From: JAXGYX01 sp040772065
Lineage (GTDB): Bacteria > Bacillota > Clostridia > Saccharofermentanales > Fastidiosipilaceae
Direction of reading: 5' to 3'
Length of the DNA stretch: 64,000 nt
Assembly (NCBI GenBank): GCA_040772065.1
Contig: JAXGYX010000001.1
Coordinates: forward strand, 868,001 to 932,000
The position numbers and the translations under genes were made by a program. The notes beneath the pieces were generated by a model. The model searched no databases and had not been told where the DNA came from. It saw nothing but the letters and a program-made list of their open reading frames with translations. How positions within the stretch are numbered: position 1 is the stretch's first letter; every line of letters starts with the position of its first letter. Positions 45,263-53,118 of this stretch are shown here, one piece after another.

Positions 45263-47017
45263 TCATAAGTCTTTTATCAGCCGGACGCTCTTGAGCAGAT
45301 CGTTGGACGGATGGATACCCAATTCAATCAATTGATCTGTGACGTCGACCGGGACGGTGTTGCCCGGCAGCATCGCGTTCATCATGCCGCCAACAAAAAT
45401 ATGATAAGATTTTCCTCGCTTGCGCTGCGACTCAAGCAACTGGCGAGCATAGTCCAATACCTGACCGATATGGGCGCTGATCATCACGATATCGGTCTCC
45501 TCCTCATCCGCCAAATCCAGCAGATCGATGGGATCCGTGTCCACTCCACCATTTATGATCCGCGCTCCGGTATGGCGCATGACTCGATCGACCAGCATCA
45601 AACCGTAGCTGTGACAATCGGCCGAGACGACCACAATTTTCTTTCCGGAAAGTGAGTGGTCGAGCGCTTCACTTTTGATTTTCTGAATGATTTCATCCGC
45701 CATCTGCAAGGTCTGGCGACCCGGCACACTGGGCACATAGGCCGCAAATTCACCGCCGCCCTGGGTACTTGGATGAAACGCCTGTTCAATTTGCATGGGA
45801 GAGAGCCGCTTCAACACCATGATGAGTTCCAATGGATCATTCATATTCACACCGGCGGCTTCGAATGCGTTGAACATGTTGCTATAAAACTCCGTGCCTT
45901 TTTCGATCAACTCGTCGCGGATTGCCTCCAAAGGGGAGAAATCCATCAATGGCAGCCACTCTTTGGCCTTTTCCTCCGCTCGCCGACCGGCCGCGGCGAT
46001 GTCAAACAGTTCTTGCAAAGTCGGCACCCTTAGCGCCTCGGTGACCGAGACCGGACTGATCGCTGTGTGCATCTGATATTTCAACTCGACCAAGATCTGA
46101 ATCAACATCTCCTGCACACCAATACCATAGTTCGCCTCGATGTCATGCGCCCATTGCTCCAAAGTACCTCCATTGTAATATGACAAAATAGGCTCGTCCC
46201 ACGAGCCAAACATCTTATGCAAGGCCATGCCAAACGCCATTCGTGGCTGAATGTCCGTCAACAATCCGCCAAAACTGACAGAAAATCTTGCGCCACACAG
46301 ATCGTTGACGATATAACGTTCCATCATGACATAGCCTATATAGGAAGCGACATCCATGAAATAACCCGGCACGCCGTCTTCAGGATAGGTGTCCACAGAT
46401 ATAAATCGGTCGCGCTGTGAGGCCACTATGCCCAATGAACGGACCATGTCGCTGAAGCGCTGGCGGTCATCGGTGAAATTGGGAAAGTCCCAGATCATCT
46501 GAGAGAATATGCCCAACCTCGGAGTCCCTGCTTCGATCGCGTTGATCGTGGTCTGCAGATTGTTGGGTGTGGCGAGATGCCAGTCCTGCCAAATGATCTG
46601 GATGGCGGCCGCGTCGGAATGACGTTGCCAATCTTTGTCGTCCGGCAACACATAACTGGTCGGTTTGGGCGCCTTGTCCCAATATGAGAGCGGCAGTCCG
46701 GTCAACATGCTTGGTATATTTTGGATGGTTCGAATGTCCAGACCGGTCCGGTCGGAAAATTCCTCCAATGCTTTGATCGCGTCCAGTTGTTCATCCAACG
46801 TGGACAGACCGACCAACAGTTGCCAGGTCATTTTGCCGTTTCGTGTGTTGTCCTTGCGATAGTCCAGATAAGTCTCATATCCGAATCGTTTCAAAAACTT
46901 ATTGCGCGACACGTCCAGCGAGGCGCCAATCTGTTTGCCTTCTTCCAATAATTCAAGCCCGTCCGGATAATCAACCGGAATCAGACTGCTTATATGTCTT
47001 ACCAGCTGGGCATCCAT
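45263..47017 (-). CDS. Putative cobalamin-dependent mutase-like protein, catalytic and B12 domains in one chain
   Basis: The C-terminal 130 residues form a cobalamin-binding domain: VVVSADCHSYGLMLVDRVM has the base-off His-on motif DxHxxG (Asp467, His469, Gly472), followed by INGGVDTDPIDLLDLA and MISAHIG. The N-terminal 450 residues are not a domain I can name with certainty; ARFSVSFGGLLTDIQPRMA and ILSYYNGGT sit where glutamate mutase GlmE has INREPFGPLTG and the following glycine-rich strand, so a TIM-barrel mutase is plausible. Glutamate mutase normally has separate GlmE and GlmS chains; here both functions would be in one 584-residue protein. The start has AAGGAGGG upstream. It is downstream of a ROK regulator and a small frameshifted gene. 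Substrate unknown. Confidence 0.7.
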   Translation of the reverse strand: MDAQLVRHISSLIPVDYPDGLELLEEGKQIGASLDVSRNKFLKRFGYETYLDYRKDNTRNGKMTWQLLVGLSTLDEQLDAIKALEEFSDRTGLDIRTIQNIPSMLTGLPLSYWDKAPKPTSYVLPDDKDWQRHSDAAAIQIIWQDWHLATPNNLQTTINAIEAGTPRLGIFSQMIWDFPNFTDDRQRFSDMVRSLGIVASQRDRFISVDTYPEDGVPGYFMDVASYIGYVMMERYIVNDLCGARFSVSFGGLLTDIQPRMAFGMALHKMFGSWDEPILSYYNGGTLEQWAHDIEANYGIGVQEMLIQILVELKYQMHTAISPVSVTEALRVPTLQELFDIAAAGRRAEEKAKEWLPLMDFSPLEAIRDELIEKGTEFYSNMFNAFEAAGVNMNDPLELIMVLKRLSPMQIEQAFHPSTQGGGEFAAYVPSVPGRQTLQMADEIIQKIKSEALDHSLSGKKIVVVSADCHSYGLMLVDRVMRHTGARIINGGVDTDPIDLLDLADEEETDIVMISAHIGQVLDYARQLLESQRKRGKSYHIFVGGMMNAMLPGNTVPVDVTDQLIELGIHPSNDLLKSVRLIKDL

Positions 47018-47067
47018 GCTGCCCTCCTTGTCTTTTCAAAAGGTTTGTGTAATGAGCACAATTCGTT

Positions 47068-47340
47068 TCAGACTTTAATCCGGCACGACCGACACGCCGA
47101 TTTCGCCAATATCCACCACCGGCGCATTTTCGAGCCCCGATGAAAAGCCCCACCGGTCAAGCTCGCCACCGATGCGGACAAGAGAGTCTCCGGAGCCCTG
47201 TGCCGCATCTGCTCGATCGACATCAGGTTCTCGTCTCCTTGTACAATATAATAGGGGATTTTATGTGTCGACGTTTGAGCTCCGTCTCCACAGAGGACAA
47301 AAACGCCCAGAACTTGGGAACCGGCCCGGCGGTGATTCAC
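47068..47340 (-). pseudogene. Small unknown gene, probably frameshifted
   Basis: GTG at 47340 has one of the strongest ribosome binding sites in the window (AAAGGGGAGG, four bases before the start). The first half reads sensibly (SQVLGVFVLCGDGAQ, HKIPYYIVQGDENLM). After about codon 40 this frame becomes Arg-rich and poor (MRRWWILAKSACRSCRIKV), whereas the -1 frame from 47224 to 47075 becomes protein-like (SGDSLVRIGGELDRWGFSSG, ENAPVVDIGEIGVSVVPD). The simplest reading is one gene of about 85 codons with a single-base deletion or a programmed -1 shift. It ends 57 bases before the B12 protein gene. No family recognised. Confidence 0.5.
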
Positions 47341-47437
47341 GAACCCTCCCCTTTATATCCATAGTCGCCTTTCAAAATCACTGTGTCTTGTTGATTAATC
47401 ATGCGGGTCACCATGGCCCACATGATTAATTCGGAAA

Positions 47438-48463
47438 TCAGGGAAACGGTGTGAGACGCAAGGTGCGATCGCTGCCAAGAGAGTTCAATGTCTTATATAA
47501 CAGACCGATCTTGTATGCGTCATGTGCGTCGTTGACCATTTGTAAATCCGGCATGTGGACTTCCGGAATCTTCGTTCTGCATAATTGATCGGCCCGTTCG
47601 ATGATCTCCTGTGTCAGATCGCTGCCCATCAGAAATATCGCCTTGGGATTGACCGTCGCGATGATCACACTGCATAAGATAGCCAACAGATCGACCAGCT
47701 CGTCGGGCTCTCTGGTCACCAGTTTGCGATGCTCATTGATCTGCCTTAACCTTGGAAGATAAGAAAGCTCACCTGAAAAACCATCATTTCCTTTGCACAA
47801 CCGCCCCCGGATCATAATGCCGGCGCTCACACAATCCTGATAGGGCAGATTGATCAGCACCAAATTTCCGGTTTGTCCTTTGACTTTCGTCTCGTAATAG
47901 CCGAGCGCGCGCAGGTTCATATCATTTTCGATCACAAAATGAAGATTGAAGTATTTCTTCAGCTGTCCAAGCATGTCAAGATCGCAAAGACCTTTGATGT
48001 CACAGTCGGGTCCAATATTACCTTGATAAACCATCGCCGGAACACCGATCCCAATCGCGTGTATCAACGGATCATTTTCTCGTAAACTCTCAATTTTGGA
48101 AATAATCACGTCCATGTTCAGCGTCACTTGTGTGGGCGGACTATATTCAAGGATGGAGCCGACTCGATCGCAGAGTATATACCGGTAATAATCCACCTGG
48201 TTTTCATTGTATAACTGGAGACAGGCAATATGATAAAAATCAGGGTTGATGGAATAGCGTTTGGCCGGTCGCCCGCCACGGTTGCGATCGACGTCCGTTT
48301 CGATCGCCTCTCCGATCTCAAGGAGATGATTGATCGCGTTGCCACAGGTGGCGATGCTTAGATTTGATTCCCTGGCGACTTCGGCGATGGTGCTGTTTGG
48401 CTTTTCAAGTAAACAATCCACAATTTTGTTGATATTGATTTTCTTTAAGCTGCTGGTGTTCAT
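47438..48463 (-). CDS. ROK-family transcriptional regulator, degenerate sugar-kinase domain
   Basis: The N-terminal 70 residues form a winged helix-turn-helix (IVDCLLEKPNSTIAEVARES, NLSIATCGNAINHLLEIGE), followed by a basic RNRGGRPAKRY linker that is typical of ROK repressors. The rest follows the ROK fold (IHAIGIGVPAMVYQGNIGP, VIENDMNLRALGYYE, GELSYLP). The usual zinc-binding CxCGxxGC segment after GEL is absent and the sugar-site residues are not evident, so the ligand may not be a normal sugar. The start at 48463 follows AAGGGG. It is followed on the same strand by the small gene and the B12 protein gene, suggesting it controls them. Confidence 0.85.
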   Translation of the reverse strand: MNTSSLKKININKIVDCLLEKPNSTIAEVARESNLSIATCGNAINHLLEIGEAIETDVDRNRGGRPAKRYSINPDFYHIACLQLYNENQVDYYRYILCDRVGSILEYSPPTQVTLNMDVIISKIESLRENDPLIHAIGIGVPAMVYQGNIGPDCDIKGLCDLDMLGQLKKYFNLHFVIENDMNLRALGYYETKVKGQTGNLVLINLPYQDCVSAGIMIRGRLCKGNDGFSGELSYLPRLRQINEHRKLVTREPDELVDLLAILCSVIIATVNPKAIFLMGSDLTQEIIERADQLCRTKIPEVHMPDLQMVNDAHDAYKIGLLYKTLNSLGSDRTLRLTPFP

Positions 48464-49046
48464 AAAACCGTATTCCCCTTCCCTTCCCCATGGTAAGTAC
48501 AGTCTGTGAACCGGCGACAACGGTCGAAACCGGCCCCCTCCCCCTATATTAGAATTATCTAATTATAACATTTTATTTTATTGAATCACCTGTCTTGTCA
48601 ACTGAATAGTCATTGTTTAAATTTATGTTTAAAAATGTTTGCGATTTTGAATTTAGCACTCTCTTGAATTGTAAAAAGTCATCATTTATGCTGATTATGA
48701 CTATTATTTTCGTAATTTTTCTCAACAAGGTCAAAATCATTTTGTCCGGTTTACGAATTTATAGATTTTTTCATTGATTTAAGATTATTTAAACGGTTAA
48801 AATGCGAATTGACCGGTGATTTATGTTATCTTGTTTATTGTCGTTCTCCTTTTTTGCCAAAGAATAGCTGTTCGTTTCAAACAGGATGAACGATGAACTG
48901 TTGAACAAATTGGAGATGAACGCACCTGATCCTTGAGAAAGTTCGGATGGATGGTTTTGTATCTAAGTCTTGACTTGCTCCTAAGTATGATTAAAACAAG
49001 TATAAGTAAATCATCATAAGGTGCCCGAATTTGAATGGAGGTTCAT
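48464..49046. other. Long AT-rich divergent region between the ROK regulator and gdhA
   Basis: 583 bases with no gene I can support on either strand. It holds the predicted ROK promoter and operator at one end and a possible gdhA promoter (plus-strand TTGACT at 48970, weak TAAAAC -10) at the other. Another TTGACC lies at 48809. AGTCAT / ATGACT forms a small inverted repeat near 48678-48703. A small RNA in the middle cannot be excluded. Confidence 0.4.
48548..48570 (-). promoter_or_regulatory. ROK gene promoter with overlapping palindromic operator
   Basis: Minus-strand TGTTATAAT is a perfect extended -10 (48562-48570). Overlapping its downstream end and the expected transcription start is the perfect inverted repeat ATTAGA-ATTA-TCTAAT (48548-48563), well placed for autorepression by the ROK protein. 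Confidence 0.55.
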
Positions 49047-50306
49047 ATGAGCAAACAGTATGACGCTTGGCAAAACTTTTTGAGTGTTCTCGACGAGGCC
49101 GCTGCCCTAGTTGGTATCGAGGAAGACAAATATGTCACCTTGAAATATCCTGAACGCGAATTGAAAGTTTCGATGCCGGTTAAAATGGACGATGGATCGG
49201 TACGTGTGTTTGAGGGATTTCGGGTTCAGCACAGCAGTGTGCGCGGACCTTGCAAAGGTGGGATTCGATTCCATCCTGACGTTGTCGACAGTGAGGTCAA
49301 GGCGCTCTCCGCTTGGATGACCTTCAAGTGCGCGGTCGCGAACATCCCCTATGGTGGCGCGAAAGGCGGTGTCGCCGTCGCCCCTGAGACGCTCAGCAAA
49401 GATGAACTTGCCCGTCTGACTCGTAAATATACCGAGATGGTCAGCATCGTTATTGGTCCACACACGGATATTCCGGCGCCTGATGTGGGCACCACCGCCG
49501 AGATCATGGCGCTGGTCATGGACACCTACAGCGTGCTCGAGGGTCATTCCGTTCCCGGTGTGGTTACCGGTAAACCGCGTGAGATCGGCGGTTCGCTCGG
49601 TCGCCCGGAAGCGACCGGACGCGGTGTTAAAATTGTGACCGATCAATGGATGAAACGTCTGGATAAAAAACCGGCGGACATGCGCGTCGCAGTCCAGGGA
49701 GCCGGCAATGTCGGTTCGGTCGCGGCCAAGCTGTTGTTTGAAGAAGGCTACCCGGTTGTTGGCATCAGCGATGTAAGTGGTGGACTGTATAACGCAAACG
49801 GCCTGGATATGGCGGGCATTTACGCTCACGTGTCGCAACGCAAACTGTTGTCCGAATACGAGGCGCGGGAGGGCGATGTCCGCATCACAAATGACGATTT
49901 GCTGTTGTGTGACTGTGATATCCTGATACCCGCCGCGCTGGAAAATCAAATCAAAGCTGAAAATGCGAACGACATCAAGGCTAAGTATATTGTCGAGGCG
50001 GCAAATGGTCCCACCACCGCAGAAGCGGACAAGATTTTGAATGAGCTTGGAGTGCAGATCCTGCCGGACATTCTTTGCAACGCCGGTGGAGTCGTCGTGT
50101 CCTATTTTGAATGGGTGCAAAATCTGCAAAACTTCTACTGGAATCTTGACAATATCAACGCTCAACTGACCGAGATCATGTTGACGGCGTTTGATGAGGT
50201 GTTCACCGCCAAAGAACGGTACGACACGACCTATCGCATGGGCGCCTATATCGTCGCGCTGGATCGTTTGGTTAAAACCGGTGAGATTAGAGGATTGTTT
50301 CCCTAA
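49047..50306 (+). CDS. gdhA: Glutamate dehydrogenase
   Basis: Interconverts glutamate and 2-oxoglutarate plus ammonia. The 419 residues fit the hexameric class typical of RocG/GudB: PCKGGIRFHPDV, the catalytic Lys in PYGGAKGGV, the dinucleotide-binding VAVQGAGNVGSVAAKLL, and the late SYFEWVQNLQNFYW. The cofactor (NAD or NADP) was not determined. ATG at 49047 is set by GGAGG five bases upstream. It is monocistronic and converges on scrK at a shared hairpin. Confidence 0.96.
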   Translation: MSKQYDAWQNFLSVLDEAAALVGIEEDKYVTLKYPERELKVSMPVKMDDGSVRVFEGFRVQHSSVRGPCKGGIRFHPDVVDSEVKALSAWMTFKCAVANIPYGGAKGGVAVAPETLSKDELARLTRKYTEMVSIVIGPHTDIPAPDVGTTAEIMALVMDTYSVLEGHSVPGVVTGKPREIGGSLGRPEATGRGVKIVTDQWMKRLDKKPADMRVAVQGAGNVGSVAAKLLFEEGYPVVGISDVSGGLYNANGLDMAGIYAHVSQRKLLSEYEAREGDVRITNDDLLLCDCDILIPAALENQIKAENANDIKAKYIVEAANGPTTAEADKILNELGVQILPDILCNAGGVVVSYFEWVQNLQNFYWNLDNINAQLTEIMLTAFDEVFTAKERYDTTYRMGAYIVALDRLVKTGEIRGLFP

Positions 50307-50362
50307 TTGACTCGTCACCGCTTAGCGCTTCTTTTGGCGCACGCCGTTATTTAACGATAAAA

Positions 50363-50404
50363 GGGACCGGCTCAAGACACCGATACGTGTCGTGGGCCGG
50401 TCCC
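50363..50404. terminator. Shared hairpin terminator between gdhA and scrK
   Basis: Long stem GGGACCGGCTCA / TGGGCCGGTCCC (one G-U pair), extended inward by GACAC / GTGTC after a mismatch. The minus strand has TTTT directly after the stem; the plus strand has a weaker TTCTC. It fits a bidirectional terminator, better for scrK. Confidence 0.75.
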
Positions 50405-50475
50405 TTCTCATCTCTTGAGACATACTATCTTTCTTCGCCTGACTTTTTAGCGAAGACCTGTCGGTGGTGGCTGAT

Positions 50476-51438
50476 TTAGTGGATGCCCGCCACGGCGTCC
50501 ATGATCTCATTTTTGGTGGGCATTGCGGGAATGGCACCCTTTTTTGTGACCGTCAGACTGCCTGCGACATTCGCGAAAGTCAGCATTTCACCCAGCTCTT
50601 CCGCCGGCATCGTCCTTAATTGCGCTTTGTTTTTGTCGCTTATGAAATATAACATCGCTCCACAAAAAGCATCTCCGGCTCCGGTGGTGTCGATCGCCGA
50701 AACATCATAGGCCGGCCTTTGTTGAGAGGCAACCGCGTTCTTGCTAAAGGATCCTTCAGCGCCCAAGGTCACGGTCACCAACGACGCGCCATACGATAAC
50801 AGTTGATCAGCGCCTTTGTCGAGATCTGTTTCTCCGGTCAACAAGGGGAGCTCATCATCTGAGACTTTTAATATATCGACCAATGGTAAGACATCCTTGA
50901 TCTGCTTAATCGCGCTTTGTTCGTCTTTCCATAGGAGAGGTCGATAATTAGGATCAAAACTAATTAGCGCTCCTGCCGCTTTCGCCTTCCGCACACTTTT
51001 TTTTGTGGCTTCTCGAGACGGCTCATCTGTCAAAGACACGCTGCCAAAATGAAAAATATCGCAATTACTTAAAAGTGACTCGTCCACCTCTCCGTGCTCG
51101 AGGGTGACATCCGCTCCCGGTTTGCGATAAAAGCTGAAACTGCGGTTGCCTGTCTCATCCAGATGCACAAACGCGATCGTTGTCGGCACATCTGTCGAAT
51201 AGACAAGATTTGCCGTGTCGATACCCGCATCTGAAATGGTTTGTGCCAAAAACTGTCCAAACTCATCTTTTCCAACCTTGCCGATGAAAGCTGTCTTCCC
51301 ACCAAGTTTGGTGAACATCGCCAACACATTTGCCGGCGCTCCACCCGGATTTTGAGAAAAGAGTTTCATGCCCAATTCATTGGTCCCATTGGGTGTGAAA
51401 TCGATCAACAGTTCGCCTAATGAAACAACATCGTACAT
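50476..51438 (-). CDS. scrK: Fructokinase, PfkB family
   Basis: Sugar kinase of the ribokinase fold, most likely phosphorylating fructose. The 320-residue protein starts VVSLGELLIDFTPNG and has NPGGAPANVLAMFTKLGG, the IGKVGKDEFG region and the PfkB signature 2 DTTGAGDAFCGAML with the catalytic Asp. The start is ATG at 51438 after GAGGTG. No sugar transporter or invertase gene is adjacent, so fructose is the best but not the only possible substrate. Confidence 0.88.
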   Translation of the reverse strand: MYDVVSLGELLIDFTPNGTNELGMKLFSQNPGGAPANVLAMFTKLGGKTAFIGKVGKDEFGQFLAQTISDAGIDTANLVYSTDVPTTIAFVHLDETGNRSFSFYRKPGADVTLEHGEVDESLLSNCDIFHFGSVSLTDEPSREATKKSVRKAKAAGALISFDPNYRPLLWKDEQSAIKQIKDVLPLVDILKVSDDELPLLTGETDLDKGADQLLSYGASLVTVTLGAEGSFSKNAVASQQRPAYDVSAIDTTGAGDAFCGAMLYFISDKNKAQLRTMPAEELGEMLTFANVAGSLTVTKKGAIPAMPTKNEIMDAVAGIH

Positions 51439-51480
51439 TTTTTCACCTCAGAGATTGTGCCAATTCCAATCAACCTCAAA

Positions 51481-52920
51481 TCATTTAATTGAGGCGCCAA
51501 ATTTGTACAACTGACTCATCAGTCCCGGACGTTTGTCCAGATCGACCTCTCGGAGCACGTTGGTGATCACAATCTGTCCCTGGTCTTCCCACTTACAGTC
51601 CTTTAGTATCAGTTCATAGGTTTTGAGCATAGGATCGTAAATCGCTTTGTCTTCCTGTTCACCGCAAACCATCAGCGCGGCCGAAGTTATGGGAAGATCC
51701 TGATTGCCAATGACAAACGCGTAAAGTTTGTCAATCGCGGCCTTCAGCGCGGCCGGGAAGCTATACCAATAGATGGGCGTGGACAGCACCAGCACATCGG
51801 TGCGGCTCAGCTGATTGGCCAGCGCGGTGAAACCATCGTCATGCATACAGGGGATCCCATCCTTAAAACAATTGTTGCATGAAATACATGGTTTGATCGG
51901 ACGTCTGACCGTGTCATAAAAAGTGACCTCATGACCGGCGGATCGGGCGCCTTCGGCGAACTGTTGAGCCATCGTGTCACTATTTCCGTTTTTCCGTCCG
52001 CTTCCTGTCAAGATCAAAATTCGTTTTCTCATCTGATTTACTCCTTTATCTTTTGTTTGGTTGAACTGATTATCAGATTCCCTCTCCGAGTGAGAAGATT
52101 GTCCTCTGTTTTGTTTACTCTGTCGTTTCTCAAATCGCCGGCGAATCTCATGTTCATCGTTGAGTCGATTGATTGCCAAAGAGCGCATCATTTCATCGAC
52201 CGGATCGAAAGAACGCTTTTTTTTGCCACTGATTTTTCTGCTGTCACGGACGGTGGGACCGTAGCTGGTGAGATACTCCTTTTCGATGATCAACGCCCGA
52301 TCCGCCGCGTGCAATTGGACTTGCTTGAGCTTTTTCCCGAGCAGATTCAATAGTGGAAACCAATTGACAAACACCGCCACCGCGATCCCCAAAAGAGTGT
52401 CCGCCATCCTGTCAACCGTGTATTCCAATGGGGCCTGCATTCCGCTAGTCACACATATGATCACATATACAATGACACCGATCGCGACCGAACCGGGCTT
52501 GTTCATACGCACCAACAGCTGCATGATTGGCAATGAGAACACACCTACCAGTATATAATAAAAAAAACCGTCGGGGCTCAAATGGAAGGTGTGAACAGTG
52601 ATCAGCAAAAATAAATAAGAGTAAAAACCGGCGATCAGCGTGCCGGTGGATCGGTTTAACGCTGACTGCCAGGTGGAGCGCAAATCATTTTGCAGACAGA
52701 CGACAGCCGCGATCGAGGCGGTGTACATATCCGGATTGCCAAAAAAATAACTGATCATCAGACAAGTCAAGATTGACAACGTTGTCTTGATGATGCGCAT
52801 CCCCGGTGAGTTGATCACCATCAAAGTGCTCACCCGCAACAACCGGTCTTGAGCCGAGCGAAGTTGCATGCGTTTAGGATTTTTCACAGGATTGGGCAAG
52901 GCTTGTTTCCTCATATCCAC
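51481..52920 (-). CDS. Fused FUSC/DUF939-type membrane protein and NADPH-dependent FMN reductase
   Basis: One open frame of about 479 codons joins two proteins. Residues 1-200 hold about six membrane helices (for example TLSILTCLMISYFF, FYYILVGVFSLPIMQLLV) resembling the aromatic acid exporter/FUSC family. Residues 200-296 form a basic linker. Residues 297-479 are a complete flavodoxin-like FMN reductase: ILILTGSGRKNGNS phosphate loop, CISCNNCFKDG, STPIYWYSFPAALKAAIDK. An ideal ribosome binding site lies before Met297, so the reductase may also be made alone (51481-52032). The N-terminal start is GTG at 52920 or ATG two codons later, both without a strong site. Confidence 0.8.
   Translation of the reverse strand: MDMRKQALPNPVKNPKRMQLRSAQDRLLRVSTLMVINSPGMRIIKTTLSILTCLMISYFFGNPDMYTASIAAVVCLQNDLRSTWQSALNRSTGTLIAGFYSYLFLLITVHTFHLSPDGFFYYILVGVFSLPIMQLLVRMNKPGSVAIGVIVYVIICVTSGMQAPLEYTVDRMADTLLGIAVAVFVNWFPLLNLLGKKLKQVQLHAADRALIIEKEYLTSYGPTVRDSRKISGKKKRSFDPVDEMMRSLAINRLNDEHEIRRRFEKRQSKQNRGQSSHSERESDNQFNQTKDKGVNQMRKRILILTGSGRKNGNSDTMAQQFAEGARSAGHEVTFYDTVRRPIKPCISCNNCFKDGIPCMHDDGFTALANQLSRTDVLVLSTPIYWYSFPAALKAAIDKLYAFVIGNQDLPITSAALMVCGEQEDKAIYDPMLKTYELILKDCKWEDQGQIVITNVLREVDLDKRPGLMSQLYKFGASIK
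52030..52047 (-). promoter_or_regulatory. Internal ribosome binding site and start for the FMN reductase domain
   Basis: On the minus strand AAAGGAG lies eight bases before an in-frame ATG at 52032 that opens the reductase domain (MRKRILILTGSGR). It looks like an original gene start retained after a fusion. Confidence 0.7.
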
Positions 52921-53038
52921 AATTCAGAACGTAACATTCGCTTTGTTTCACTTTGGTTTGCCTGGCGCGACGCCAATATTGATCTCATCCATAGTTTAGC
53001 CAATAATCTATAAAATTTAAACAAAAAACCGTTTGAAT

Positions 53039-53067
53039 TTGCGCGATTCCTTTCCATATGCTATAAG
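53039..53067 (+). promoter_or_regulatory. Predicted promoter of the transglutaminase-like lipoprotein gene
   Basis: TTGCGC, 17 bases, TATAAG, about 50 bases ahead of the ATG. Confidence 0.5.
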
Positions 53068-53118
53068 GAAATAATTATATATCTGCAGCTCACACCTGCA
53101 TGCTGATTGGAGACACTC

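Noticed and set aside
47018..47437. Cobalamin riboswitch ahead of the B12 protein
   Set aside because: No B12-box-like conserved sequence was recognised, and the stretch looks partly coding.
49107..50318. A 403-codon open frame antisense to gdhA
   Set aside because: It lies entirely opposite a clear, conserved gene; its translation has no recognisable domain and results from codon bias of gdhA.
50322..50537. 71-codon frame overlapping the scrK end and terminator
   Set aside because: It runs through the shared hairpin and overlaps scrK in another frame.
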